Assembly (NCBI GenBank): GCA_030123525.1
Contig: CP126125.1
Span: 2,728,001-2,792,000, forward strand
DNA: 64,000 nt
From: ELB16-189 sp018266435
GTDB taxonomy: Bacteria; Bacteroidota; Bacteroidia; Cytophagales; Cyclobacteriaceae
Direction: 5' to 3'
Below the pieces are notes generated by a model. The model did not search any database. It had not been told where the DNA came from and worked only from the letters and a program-made list of their open reading frames with translations. Position numbers and translations under genes: made by a program. Below are positions 22,922-31,534 of this stretch, piece after piece (position 1 is the stretch's first letter; every line of letters begins with the position of its first letter).

Positions 22922-24340
22922 GTGAATTTTAAACAAGAATTAAACCAGATTCCTGAGTTTGGGAAAGTAGCTCACGCAGCAGAACGACTGGGTATGGAAA
23001 CGTATGTGGTGGGTGGCTGGGTGCGTGATTTGCTATTGAAACGACCGTGCAAAGACATTGATTTTGTCTGTGTAGGCAGTGGCATCGCTCTGGCTGAGGC
23101 AGTAGCTAAGGAACTGGGTTCACCAGTAACCGTATTCAAAAACTTTGGTACGGCCATGGTCAAACATGAAGATTTTGATCTGGAGTTTGTTGGCGCACGC
23201 AAAGAATCATACCGAAGTGAATCAAGAAAACCGGTGGTAGAAGACGGTACACTGGATGATGACCAAAAGCGAAGGGATTTTACCATCAACGCGATGGCCA
23301 TCAGTATAAATCAAAAAAACTATGGCGAACTGGTTGATCCGTTTGGCGGAGTAGCTCACCTAGTCACAAAAAATATTCAAACACCCCTCAACCCGGAAAT
23401 CACTTTTTCTGATGATCCCCTGCGTATGATGCGCGCCATTCGTTTTGCTTCTCAGTTAAATTTTGATATTGAAGCCGATACGTTTGAGGCAATCATAAAA
23501 AACGCTTCACGTCTGAAGATTGTTTCAATGGAGCGCATCACCGATGAACTGAATAAAATTATTCTATCACCTGTACCCTCATATGGATTTAAACTACTCT
23601 TTCAATGCGGATTGCTGAAAGAATTTTTTCCTGAGATGGTGGCCTTGCATGGAGTAGAATACGTAGATAATAAAGCGCACAAAGACAATTTTTATCACAC
23701 CCTGCAGGTGCTCGATAATGTTTCAAAAGTATCGAACGACTTATGGCTGCGATGGGCAGCTATTTTACACGACATTGCCAAGCCGGTAACGAAACGCTTT
23801 GATCCCAAAGCGGGCTGGACATTTCACGGGCATGAAGACAAAGGCGCGCGAATGACACCCGGTATTTTTCGCAGGCTAAAATTACCGATGAATGAAAAGA
23901 TGGACTTTGTTCAAAAACTAGTACGTCTGCACCTGAGGCCGATAGCTTTGGTAAAAGAAGTTTCTGATTCGGCCATTCGCAGGTTGTTGTTTGAAGCAGG
24001 CGACAGTGTGGATGCGCTCATGACCCTATGCCGGGCTGACATTACCTCTAAGAATGCCGAAAAAGTAGTGAAGTATTTGAATAATTTTGAAAAAGTTCAA
24101 CAGAAAATGATTGAACTGGAAGCGCGCGATAAAATCAGAAATTTTCAACCACCTATTTCAGGCGATGAAATCATGCGCATGTTTAATCTTCCGGCCAGCC
24201 GCGCGATAGGAGATATTAAAGAACAAATCAAAGAGGCTATTCTGGAAGGTGAAATTAAAAACTCACGCGAAGAGGCTATGCAGTTGTTGTTGCAGATTGC
24301 CCATAAGAAAGGATTAATAAACCAAAATGTAAACCCGTAA
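22922..24340 (+). CDS. cca: CCA tRNA nucleotidyltransferase (poly(A) polymerase family with HD domain)
   Basis: The 472-residue class II nucleotidyltransferase has GGWVRDLLL near residue 31, catalytic DIDFVC near 45, RRDFTINAMAI near 119 and an RNA-binding helical region. A C-terminal HD phosphohydrolase-like domain carries HDIAKP near 282. It adds or repairs the 3' CCA of tRNAs; both tRNAs in this window lack an encoded CCA. GTG start at 22922 gives the expected N-terminus. Six bases separate it from the TPR gene, so an operon is likely. Some homologues act as poly(A) polymerase; sequence alone does not separate them. Confidence 0.9.
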   Translation: MNFKQELNQIPEFGKVAHAAERLGMETYVVGGWVRDLLLKRPCKDIDFVCVGSGIALAEAVAKELGSPVTVFKNFGTAMVKHEDFDLEFVGARKESYRSESRKPVVEDGTLDDDQKRRDFTINAMAISINQKNYGELVDPFGGVAHLVTKNIQTPLNPEITFSDDPLRMMRAIRFASQLNFDIEADTFEAIIKNASRLKIVSMERITDELNKIILSPVPSYGFKLLFQCGLLKEFFPEMVALHGVEYVDNKAHKDNFYHTLQVLDNVSKVSNDLWLRWAAILHDIAKPVTKRFDPKAGWTFHGHEDKGARMTPGIFRRLKLPMNEKMDFVQKLVRLHLRPIALVKEVSDSAIRRLLFEAGDSVDALMTLCRADITSKNAEKVVKYLNNFEKVQQKMIELEARDKIRNFQPPISGDEIMRMFNLPASRAIGDIKEQIKEAILEGEIKNSREEAMQLLLQIAHKKGLINQNVNP

Positions 24341-24346
24341 ACCACT

Positions 24347-25111
24347 ATGAGAAAAAGTATTTTTTTTATGTTGATGTTGATGTCATTGAGCGTATGGGCT
24401 CAAAAGAAAAAAAAGTCAGAACCTGTGCCTGCCGCACAACCACAGCCCCAGCCAACCACACCCTCCACGGCTAAGGCGCCTAAAGATTCTCTAGCTCCGG
24501 TCAACCCGTTGCTGCGGCATTATGCACTTAAATACCAATTGGCCGTGCAGTGGAACGACTACGACATAGCTAAAGATGCTTTGTATGATTTGATCATCGA
24601 GAATCAAGGCAATGACTCCACCGTAATTGACCTGGCCGGATACTATTACCAAAATCAGAAATATCCTTCCGCTGTGCTGGTAGCTCAAACGTTATTGAAG
24701 CGAAACCCTAAAAATGCAAGCGCATTAGAAATTGCTGCCATTGGATACGAAAATTTAGGCGTGTATGACCGGGCACTTCAACATTATGAAAGCTTGTACT
24801 TATTACAAAACAACACCAATGTGCTTTATAAAATGGTGGCTTTGCAAGTGCAACTGAAACGGTTCAGAGAAGCGGCTGCAACAGCAGATATTTTACTGGC
24901 AGCCAAAGACTTAGACTCACTTAAGGTGGGTTACCCCATGGCTGATGGAAAGCAAAAAGATTTTGCGCTGAAGGTAGCGGCATTAAACTTAAAAGGTACG
25001 GTCGCTATGGAACAGTCGGATAAGGTAAATGCTAAAAAATATTTTGAGCAGGCGTTGGCCATAGCTCCCGATTATCCGCCTGCTAAAGATAACCTGGCAA
25101 AATTGAAATAA
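24347..25111 (+). CDS. Periplasmic TPR protein
   Basis: The 254-residue protein has a signal peptide (ends VWAQ), then a Lys stretch and a Pro/Gln-rich linker to residue about 45. At least four TPR-like helical pairs follow (e.g. DLAGYYYQNQKYPSAVLVAQ, AAIGYENLGVYDRALQHYES, and a last one near the C-terminus with AKKYFEQALAIAPDYPPAK). TPRs bind other proteins; the partner is unknown. It forms a probable operon with cca and lies 51 bp before the sigma-factor gene. Confidence 0.82.
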   Translation: MRKSIFFMLMLMSLSVWAQKKKKSEPVPAAQPQPQPTTPSTAKAPKDSLAPVNPLLRHYALKYQLAVQWNDYDIAKDALYDLIIENQGNDSTVIDLAGYYYQNQKYPSAVLVAQTLLKRNPKNASALEIAAIGYENLGVYDRALQHYESLYLLQNNTNVLYKMVALQVQLKRFREAAATADILLAAKDLDSLKVGYPMADGKQKDFALKVAALNLKGTVAMEQSDKVNAKKYFEQALAIAPDYPPAKDNLAKLK

Positions 25112-25162
25112 CCATGCAACCTTAAGGCAAGAATGTTGTCTTTGGGTAACTAATAGATTGGT

Positions 25163-25714
25163 TTGAAGAACACGGTGCAGAGTCATACGGCATTGATTGA
25201 CCGCTGCCGCGAAGGTGACTCCGTGGCATTTAAACAATTGTACGACCTGTATAAAAGAGCTATGTACAACATTGGTTACCGCATCGTAAACAATGCCGAT
25301 GAAGCCAAGGACGTGCTGCAGGAGTCATTCATCAGTGCATTTAATAACTTGGAAAATTATCGGGGCGATGCTGCCTTTGGAGCTTGGCTCAAACGGATTG
25401 TGGTAAACAAGGCCATTAACCTGGTGCGCAAGAGACGCTTTGATCGGCTACCCGATGAATCGGATCAGTTCGACATAAAAGAAGAGGAGACACCGGATGA
25501 GTTTGCCGGATTTCCTTTTACCGTGGAAAACGTTAAGAATGCCATCGCAATGTTGCCCGATGGTTACCGGGTTGTATTGTCGTTATATTTATTGGAAGGC
25601 TATGACCATGCCGAAATTGCCGAAGTTTTGGGTATCTCAGAATCTACTTCCAAATCACAGTTTAACCGGTCAAAGAAAAAATTAAAAGAAATTTTAGAAT
25701 CGTATGAAAAATAA
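25163..25714 (+). CDS. ECF-type RNA polymerase sigma factor
   Basis: The 183-residue protein has sigma-2 (FKQLYDLYKRAMYNIGYRI, EAKDVLQESFISAFNNL) and sigma-4 (LPDGYRVVLSLYLLEGYDHAEIAEVLGISES) regions and no other domain, as in extracytoplasmic-function sigma factors. The start is TTG at 25163, which gives the standard N-terminal length. The next gene starts 11 bp inside it and encodes a membrane protein that is probably its anti-sigma factor. Confidence 0.93.
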   Translation: MKNTVQSHTALIDRCREGDSVAFKQLYDLYKRAMYNIGYRIVNNADEAKDVLQESFISAFNNLENYRGDAAFGAWLKRIVVNKAINLVRKRRFDRLPDESDQFDIKEEETPDEFAGFPFTVENVKNAIAMLPDGYRVVLSLYLLEGYDHAEIAEVLGISESTSKSQFNRSKKKLKEILESYEK

Positions 25715-26237
25715 AAAAGATTCTCTCGAAAAATTCGTTGACGCTAACCGCGAACACTTCGACTCACAAACACCATCTGAAGTATGGCCTGCTATCGAAC
25801 ACTCGCTGCCCCACAAATCCAAACAGTTTTTTTTAAACACTATTGTATTTTGGCGTGCTGCGGCCATTGTTTTTTTTGCCTTTAGCAGTTATTTAATGGT
25901 TAACCAATATTTCTTGCACCCGGAGGCGAAAGATACTTCAGTAATTCAGGGGTTCAGCGATCTGGAAACATTTTATACGTCACAAATCAGTGAAAAAATG
26001 AAACTGATCAGCCACTTTGAATCAAACGATGGGGTGACTACCGATGATATTACACTGAACCTGAAAAAGTTGGATGCCATGTACCAGGTGTTGAAAGATG
26101 AAATGAAGCGCAGACCCACACAAGATGTACGCGATGCACTCATCTTGAATTTACTCGTACGGGTTGATTTGATTAACCAGCAACTTCAGAAACTGGATAA
26201 GACCCGAGTTGAGGTTAAAAAACAAAAGGAAGTTTAG
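25704..26237 (+). CDS. Probable anti-sigma factor, single-pass membrane protein
   Basis: The 177-residue protein has an N-terminal cytoplasmic region (1-45, with the short motif FDSQTPSEVWPAIEHSLP common in Bacteroidota ECF partners), one membrane helix near 50-70, and a periplasmic helical domain of about 105 residues. No zinc-binding HxxxCxxC is present, so it is not a ZAS-type anti-sigma. The 11-bp overlap with the sigma gene is the main support for the role. It is convergent with ftsE, overlapping by 4 nt. Confidence 0.68.
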   Translation: MKNKKDSLEKFVDANREHFDSQTPSEVWPAIEHSLPHKSKQFFLNTIVFWRAAAIVFFAFSSYLMVNQYFLHPEAKDTSVIQGFSDLETFYTSQISEKMKLISHFESNDGVTTDDITLNLKKLDAMYQVLKDEMKRRPTQDVRDALILNLLVRVDLINQQLQKLDKTRVEVKKQKEV

Positions 26238-26941
26238 TATTCATTTCCTAACTCAATATTTTCAATTTTTGAATCGCGTAGTTTCCCTTCTTCACATTTT
26301 AAAATACGGGCAGGAAACTTTCGGATCAGCCCATAGCTGTGTGTAGCCATGAGTATAGCGGTACCGCTTCGGTTGATTTGTTGAAATATCTTTAAAATAT
26401 CATGCGATACTTCGGGGTCTAAATTGCCCGTGGGTTCATCAGCAATGAGCAGGAGAGGTTCGTTTACTAAAGCTCGCGCAATCACGATCCGTTGTTGCTC
26501 GCCCCCCGAGAGTTGGTGAGGCATTTTTTTTTCAACAGACCCTAAACCTACTTGCATCAGAACTTCAGCCAGCCGGGCTTTCATCTTTGCCTTGTCCCGC
26601 CAGCCGGTAGCCTTCATTACAAAAAAAAGATTTTCAGCTACCGAGCGGTCTTGCAGTAATTGAAAATCCTGAAAGATGATTCCGATTTTTCTCCGTAGCA
26701 GGGGTACGTGGCGGTTTTTGATTCCGTAAATTTTAAAACCGGCTACATCAATTTCTCCTTCCAATAACAACAGGTCGGCATACAGCGTTTTCAATAGTGA
26801 TGATTTCCCTGAGCCGGTGCGACCGATGATAAAAACAAATTCTCCCTTATCAATATCAAAACTGATTTGGTTAAGAACGGGGTTGTTGCCTTGGTATATG
26901 GTTGCTTCGCGAACTCGTAAGACAGGATCAGTGGAAAACAT
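26234..26941 (-). CDS. ftsE: FtsE-type cell-division ABC ATPase
   Basis: The 235-residue ATPase has Walker A GRTGSGKSS (about 40-48), Q-loop FQDFQLL, signature LSGGEQQRI, Walker B LLIADEPTGNLDP and H-loop ATHSYGLI. The pattern RRKIGIIFQDFQLL and TGNLD is typical of FtsE, which with FtsX controls septal peptidoglycan hydrolases at the inner membrane. No ftsX is adjacent here, which is common in Bacteroidota. Located 8 bp after fsa on the same strand. Confidence 0.85.
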   Translation of the reverse strand: MFSTDPVLRVREATIYQGNNPVLNQISFDIDKGEFVFIIGRTGSGKSSLLKTLYADLLLLEGEIDVAGFKIYGIKNRHVPLLRRKIGIIFQDFQLLQDRSVAENLFFVMKATGWRDKAKMKARLAEVLMQVGLGSVEKKMPHQLSGGEQQRIVIARALVNEPLLLIADEPTGNLDPEVSHDILKIFQQINRSGTAILMATHSYGLIRKFPARILKCEEGKLRDSKIENIELGNEY

Positions 26942-26949
26942 GTGGCATT

Positions 26950-27606
26950 TTATCCGTTAGCTTTCTTATGATCGGCTAAAAATTTGGCTAAGCCAATATC
27001 GGTGAGAGGATGGTTAAGTAAATCAGTAATTACTTTGAGCGGGCATGTGGCTACATCGGCACCAATCTCGGCACATTTAATCAGGTGCATGGTGTGGCGT
27101 ACACTGGCTGCCAAAATTTCTGTTTCGTAGCCATAGTTATCATAGATCAAACGAATCTGGGCGATTAGCTCAAGCCCGTCTTGCGAGATGTCGTCCAGCC
27201 GGCCGATGAACGGAGAAACATAGTTGGCTCCGGCTTTGGCTGCAAGCAAGGCCTGGCCGGCCGAAAACACCAACGTGCAATTGGTGCGTATGCCCTCGCT
27301 CGAAAATTTTCTGATGGCCTTTACCCCGTCCTTGATCATAGGTACCTTCACCACAATTTTGTTGTCAATTTTGGCCAACTCTTTTCCTTCGGCAATAATT
27401 TTGTCAAACTCTGTGGCAATTACCTCAGCGCTCACGTTGTCGTCAACTATATCGCAAATGGCTTTGTAATGTGCCCTGACTTTTTCAGCACCGGCTATTC
27501 CTTCTTTGGCCATGAGCGAAGGATTGGTGGTTACACCATCCAGCACACCCAAGTTATGCGCTTCACGTATTTCGTTAAGATTGGCAGTATCGATAAAAAA
27601 TTTCAT
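26950..27606 (-). CDS. fsa: Fructose-6-phosphate aldolase / transaldolase-like
   Basis: The 218-residue protein starts MKFFIDTANLNEIREA and contains DGVTTNPSLMAKEG, the Schiff-base lysine in VVKVPM, TLVFSAGQALLAA, YVSPFIGRLDD and AASVRH, all hallmarks of the short transaldolase/FSA family. It catalyses reversible aldol or transaldol transfer on sugar phosphates in the cytoplasm. The short length (about 220 residues) is shared by FSA and TalC-type transaldolases, which cannot be told apart here. Confidence 0.9.
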   Translation of the reverse strand: MKFFIDTANLNEIREAHNLGVLDGVTTNPSLMAKEGIAGAEKVRAHYKAICDIVDDNVSAEVIATEFDKIIAEGKELAKIDNKIVVKVPMIKDGVKAIRKFSSEGIRTNCTLVFSAGQALLAAKAGANYVSPFIGRLDDISQDGLELIAQIRLIYDNYGYETEILAASVRHTMHLIKCAEIGADVATCPLKVITDLLNHPLTDIGLAKFLADHKKANG

Positions 27607-27645
27607 TATGGATTATTGATTTTAGATGGCCGTTGAATGATTTGG

Positions 27646-27653
27646 CAAATCTA
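27646..27653 (-). promoter_or_regulatory. -7 element upstream of fsa
   Basis: The minus strand reads TAGATTTG, an exact TAnnTTTG element, 40 bp before the fsa start. A clear TTG at -33 is absent; only T-rich sequence lies there. Confidence 0.4.
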
Positions 27654-27772
27654 ATCAGTTGAGGCAAAATAAAGAAAGAGAAATGCAGATGGCTGCAAAA
27701 GGATGGAAGGAGTGAGAAAAATGGATGTTATCCCGATGGTTCTGTGGTTGGGATAATCCGGGTAAAAAAAAT

Positions 27773-27864
27773 GGCAAATCGAACATCGCACCGCTACAAC
27801 CACTTACCCTTGCTGCCTTCCGGCCCTGGGGGAGTTCAGCAGGAGCTGGTCGTGCCGATTTGCC
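27773..27864 (-). ncRNA. ffs: Signal recognition particle RNA (4.5S type)
   Basis: The minus strand contains the SRP apical domain GGGCCGGAAGGCAGCAAGGG with flanking complementary arms, closed by GGCAAATCG/CGATTTGCC at the two ends (about 92 nt). It binds Ffh and targets membrane proteins. Eight T residues (A-run 27764-27771) follow the closing helix directly, so the RNA's own stem probably serves as terminator. Confidence 0.93.
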
Positions 27865-27868
27865 GAGG

Positions 27869-27876
27869 CAAAAATA
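27869..27876 (-). promoter_or_regulatory. -7 element of the SRP RNA promoter
   Basis: The minus strand reads TATTTTTG, an exact TAnnTTTG element ending 4 bp before the first paired base of the RNA, as expected for transcription starting at its 5' end. The -33 region is T-rich without a clear TTG. Confidence 0.6.
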
Positions 27877-27897
27877 ACAATTAATAAAATAAAACTA

Positions 27898-28371
27898 TTA
27901 AGGATTTTTTAAGTTAAAAACCCACTGGCCGGTGGTGTTGTTTACCCGTGTGTAACCTGTGCCAGTAAAGTTAAAACTGAGTTGCAATGTGCTTGCTGAG
28001 GCGTTAATGACATAGGTCATATTCAATAAGTTAGCACCTGTATCTCTTACTATTTGAGTAGTGGGGTCTGTTCCAAATGTCCAGGTACCAGAGGTTGGCC
28101 ACGGTCCGGGTATGGAGGGACGGTTTGCACAAGTATAGCTATAATTACCAGTAGTGCCAGTAATGGTCAGGGTAAAATTGGTCCAATTCCATCCGTTTGA
28201 GCTGGTAACATCGGTGCCTCCTAAAGTTACGCTCGAAACAGTCCAGGTCTTTGAAAGTAATCCAAATTGTTTGTCTTGCGTGGTCTCCCCACCACCACTT
28301 TTACTGCAGCCTGAAAAAGTAAGGACAGCCAATACAGAAATGCCACTTAAAAGTATAAATGTGTGCTTCAT
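27898..28371 (-). CDS. Small lipoprotein of unknown function
   Basis: The 157-residue protein has a lipoprotein signal (MKHTFILLSGISV, lipobox ending SGC). The mature part begins with a Gly/Ser linker, then a beta-rich Thr/Trp-rich domain (LLSKTWTVSSVTLGG) typical of lipocalin-like Bacteroidota lipoproteins. ATG 28371 is chosen because it starts the signal peptide; an open frame extends 16 codons farther upstream. Anchored to the outer membrane or periplasmic face; function unknown. Confidence 0.78.
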   Translation of the reverse strand: MKHTFILLSGISVLAVLTFSGCSKSGGGETTQDKQFGLLSKTWTVSSVTLGGTDVTSSNGWNWTNFTLTITGTTGNYSYTCANRPSIPGPWPTSGTWTFGTDPTTQIVRDTGANLLNMTYVINASASTLQLSFNFTGTGYTRVNNTTGQWVFNLKNP

Positions 28372-28488
28372 GGAAATGGATTTTTTCAGTTTTATCGCGA
28401 TAAACATACAAAAATTCAATCGGTTTTAGAAATACTCTAAAATTATTACTGAGCCAGGCTTTTATGGCGGCTGCAAGGAATTTGTAAC

Positions 28489-29088
28489 CTATTTGTAATC
28501 TAAAATATGGATTCGTTGCCTAATAGAAGCATATTCACTTTCCATATTTGAAGCTACGAATACAATTGTGGAGGCCGGAACTTGTTGCAGTTGCTCTTGG
28601 TACCACTGTGCAGAGGCCTGGTCGAGGTTGGTGCAGGGTTCATCTAAAAAAAGTACATCGGCCACAGAATAAAAGGCAAGACCTAACTTTAACCGTTGGC
28701 GCATTCCTGAAGAAAATTGGGCAATGGGTTTGGTGTGGTTTAGTGGAAGGCGTAATATCTCCAGAAACTCATCGGCAGGCAATCGGCATTTTTTAAATTT
28801 GAAGTGAAACTGCACTATTTCCTGAAGGGAAAATTCTTCGATCAGATCCATATAAGGTGTAGCAATGGCTACGTGTTGAAAAATTTCGGATGAATCAATT
28901 CCCTGATAGTTAATTGCTCCGGCACTGGGCTGCAGTTGCCCCCACAGGGCCTGCATTAAGGTAGATTTGCCTGAGCCGTTCGGGCCGGTGATAGCGTAGC
29001 GGTTTCCTTCGTTAAAAGAATAATTGAAATTTCGAAAAATCCATTCGCGGTTGAATCGTTTTCCTAAATTCTCCGCAATGATTTTCAT
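28489..29088 (-). CDS. ABC transporter ATP-binding protein
   Basis: The 199-residue single ATPase domain has Walker A GPNGSGKST (about 35-43), signature FSSGMRQRL and Walker B VLFLDEPCTNLD. It is short, CcmA-like in size, with no membrane domain in the neighbourhood. The start overlaps the lpxA stop by 4 nt, so it belongs to the lpxC/fabZ-lpxA transcript. Its permease and substrate are not visible; a lipid or envelope-export role is suggested only by the operon. Confidence 0.88.
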   Translation of the reverse strand: MKIIAENLGKRFNREWIFRNFNYSFNEGNRYAITGPNGSGKSTLMQALWGQLQPSAGAINYQGIDSSEIFQHVAIATPYMDLIEEFSLQEIVQFHFKFKKCRLPADEFLEILRLPLNHTKPIAQFSSGMRQRLKLGLAFYSVADVLFLDEPCTNLDQASAQWYQEQLQQVPASTIVFVASNMESEYASIRQRIHILDYK

Positions 29089-29882
29089 TCCATGGCGGGA
29101 GCCCCCGTAGAAAACCCTTTCATGATGCCGCGTTCAGAAGCTTTGATAAAGCTAATGATGTGATCACGCTCAGAGCTGGCCGGAAGTTCCTGTTCGACCA
29201 AATCAAGAGCCTTGGCGTTGTTGAGTCCTTTTAAAAAAATGTAGCGGTAGATTTCCTGTATCTCGCTGATTTTGTCAGCATCAAATCCACGCCTGCGTAA
29301 GCCAATGGTATTGATACCTGCGTAGGCGAGAGGCTCACGTGCGGCTTTGGTAAAAGGAGGAACATCTTTTCGTACCAGTGACCCACCTGAGACCATGACG
29401 TGCGCTCCTACCTTAACAAATTGGTGCACGGCACTAGCTCCTCCGATCACCACCCAATCATCAACGGTAACATGGCCGGCCACTTGCACGGCATTAGCCA
29501 GGACACAGTGGTTGCCAATGATGCAGTCGTGTGCGATGTGAACGTAAGCCATGAGCAAACAGTTTTTGCCGACTACCGTTTTTAGTTTATCGTTGGTACC
29601 CCGGCTAATGGTAACAAACTCACGTATGGAGGTATTGTCTCCTATGAAAGTTTCCGTTTTTTCACCGGCAAATTTTAGATCTTGAGGAATGGAAGAGATT
29701 GAAGCTCCCGGGTAAATTTTTACATTTTTGCCGAGGCGAGTACCTTCCCACAATACTGCGTTGGCTCCAATCCAGCAACCATCTCCAATTTCAACATCTG
29801 CTCTGACGGTTGCAAAAGGTTCGATGGTAACGTTGTTGCCAATTTTGGCATCGGGGTGAACGTTGGCTAAGGGGTAGCTCAT
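29085..29882 (-). CDS. lpxA: UDP-N-acetylglucosamine O-acyltransferase
   Basis: The 265-residue left-handed beta-helix enzyme shows repeated hexapeptides (HPDAKIGNNVTIEPFATV, IGDGCWIGANAVLWEG and others), the catalytic His in HIAHDCIIGNHC, and a C-terminal helical domain (RRRGFDADKISEIQEIYRY). It performs the first step of lipid A synthesis. ATG 29882 overlaps the lpxC-fabZ stop (ATGA) and gives the normal length; the frame extends upstream but that part is inside the fabZ coding end. Confidence 0.95.
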   Translation of the reverse strand: MSYPLANVHPDAKIGNNVTIEPFATVRADVEIGDGCWIGANAVLWEGTRLGKNVKIYPGASISSIPQDLKFAGEKTETFIGDNTSIREFVTISRGTNDKLKTVVGKNCLLMAYVHIAHDCIIGNHCVLANAVQVAGHVTVDDWVVIGGASAVHQFVKVGAHVMVSGGSLVRKDVPPFTKAAREPLAYAGINTIGLRRRGFDADKISEIQEIYRYIFLKGLNNAKALDLVEQELPASSERDHIISFIKASERGIMKGFSTGAPAME

Positions 29883-31276
29883 AAATCTTTTTTCACTATA
29901 CTGGCAGTCATGGCGCCTTCGCATACCAGGGTATTGCCCACGTAGGCACGTCCCGACATTTTTGCAATGCCCCTGCGGATAGGTGCAAGCAAATCACATT
30001 GGATGACCAATGTGTCGCCTGGAAGTACCATTTTACGGAAGCGGAACTCATCAATGCCCAGAAAATAGGTCCAGTAATTTTCGGGATCAGGTACGGTATT
30101 CAATACTAAAATACCACCGATCTGCGCCATGGATTCTACCTGAAGCACTCCGGGGTAAACCGGGTTGCGAGGGAAGTGACCTTGAAAATAATTTTCGTTC
30201 ATGGTTACGTTCTTCACACCGATCACCCGCTCTTTGTCGAGGTGAATGATTTTATCAATAAGTAAAAAAGGATATCGGTGAGGTAGCGTAGCTGAGATTT
30301 TGTTAATGTCCATGACCGGGGGCAAAGCAGGATTGTATTTGGGTACTCCTTTCTTATCCGACTCCTGCATAGACTTTTTCAGTTTTTTTGCAAAGGCCAC
30401 ATTGGCTGCATGGCCGGGCCGCGCAGCAAGAATTTGAGCTTTCAGTGGTCGGCCTGCCAGGGCGAGGTCGCCAATGATATCCAATAGTTTGTGACGGGCA
30501 GGCTCGTTATTATAGCGTAATTCAATATTGTTCAAGATGCCCTCTTTCTTTACCTCAACTTTAGGCTTGTTCAGCATCTTGGCAATGTTATCAAGTTCAT
30601 GTGGCTCTACCACCCGATCTACGATAACGATGGCATTGTTCAGATCGCCTCCACGGATGAGGTTGTTTTTGTAGAGCATCTCCAGTTCGTGCAAAAAGCA
30701 GAAGGTGCGGCATGAGGCAATTTCTTTTTCAAATTGCTGAATGCTGGTAATGGAGGCGTGTTGGCTGCCGAGCACCGGTGAATTGTAGTCTACCATCACG
30801 GTTACGCGATAGTCATCTAAAGGCAGGGCAGCGATTTCCACATTACGTGCTACCTCCCGGTAAAAGATAGAATCTTGTACCTCAAAAAAATCGCGCAGGG
30901 CATTTTGCTCTTCTTTGCCTACTTCTTTTAAGGCATTGACGAACTGGATGGAGCTGCCATCCATGATAGGCGCCTCGGGGCCGTCTAACTGAATAAGCAC
31001 ATTGTCGATTTCTAAACCGACCAATGCGGCCAGTGTGTGTTCAATGGTGCTGACTCGTGCCCCGCTTTGTTCAATGGTTGTTCCTCGCGAAACATCCACT
31101 ACCCGATCACAGTCGGCATCAATGATGGGAGATCCAGGCAAATCAATCCGTTGAAATTTTATGCCGTGGTTAGGTTGAGCCGGTAAAAAAGTCATGGTGG
31201 TTTGTACCCCTGTGTGGAGACCAACACCTGAAATGGTTACCGATTTATGAATGGTTTGCTGCTTGTAATTAAGCAT
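29879..31276 (-). CDS. lpxC/fabZ: Bifunctional LpxC deacetylase / FabZ dehydratase
   Basis: The 465-residue fusion is typical of Bacteroidota. LpxC (1 to about 310) has zinc ligand H80 in STIEHTLAAL, the DGPEAPIMDGSS loop and RHKLLDIIGDLAL. FabZ (about 325-465) has LPHRYPFLLID, GHFPRNPVYPGVLQ and catalytic Glu in VESMAQ. It joins the committed step of lipid A synthesis to 3-hydroxyacyl-ACP dehydration, which draws on the same acyl pool. First gene of the operon with lpxA and the ABC ATPase; a consensus promoter lies just upstream. Confidence 0.96.
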   Translation of the reverse strand: MLNYKQQTIHKSVTISGVGLHTGVQTTMTFLPAQPNHGIKFQRIDLPGSPIIDADCDRVVDVSRGTTIEQSGARVSTIEHTLAALVGLEIDNVLIQLDGPEAPIMDGSSIQFVNALKEVGKEEQNALRDFFEVQDSIFYREVARNVEIAALPLDDYRVTVMVDYNSPVLGSQHASITSIQQFEKEIASCRTFCFLHELEMLYKNNLIRGGDLNNAIVIVDRVVEPHELDNIAKMLNKPKVEVKKEGILNNIELRYNNEPARHKLLDIIGDLALAGRPLKAQILAARPGHAANVAFAKKLKKSMQESDKKGVPKYNPALPPVMDINKISATLPHRYPFLLIDKIIHLDKERVIGVKNVTMNENYFQGHFPRNPVYPGVLQVESMAQIGGILVLNTVPDPENYWTYFLGIDEFRFRKMVLPGDTLVIQCDLLAPIRRGIAKMSGRAYVGNTLVCEGAMTASIVKKDL

Positions 31277-31293
31277 TTTGATTGAAAAGTGCG

Positions 31294-31323
31294 CAAAGTT
31301 AAGGCTATTAAGGGATTATACAA
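31294..31323 (-). promoter_or_regulatory. Promoter of the lpxC-fabZ operon
   Basis: The minus strand reads TTG (31323-31321), 19-nt spacer, TAACTTTG (31301-31294), an exact Bacteroidota sigma-A promoter. Transcription would begin about 10 bp before the start codon, giving a very short leader. Confidence 0.75.
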
Positions 31324-31464
31324 CTGGGTGTATGATTTTCAAGAAAATGGTAAATGATGCGGGTTGCAAGCCTGCGCGGTACGAAATGGCATGTGTGGTA
31401 AACCCTGTCAGTGAAATAGTTTTCGTAGAGAGAGTTTATATCGTTTCGAAGGCTAAGTTTTTTG

Positions 31465-31494
31465 TTGGTTTTCAAGATTCTGGCATTACTTTAG
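31465..31494 (+). promoter_or_regulatory. Probable promoter of the glycerol operon
   Basis: TTG (31465-31467), 19-nt spacer, TACTTTAG (31487-31494; one mismatch to TAnnTTTG), about 40 bp before glpF. No obvious operator palindrome overlaps it. Confidence 0.5.
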
Positions 31495-31534
31495 GGTAGT
31501 TTTTAGCTTTACAATTCTTTAAAATAGTTTTTTT

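Noticed and set aside
31278..31499. 73-codon plus-strand frame between lpxC and glpF
   Set aside because: It covers the divergent promoters of both operons, has no motifs and no supporting context.
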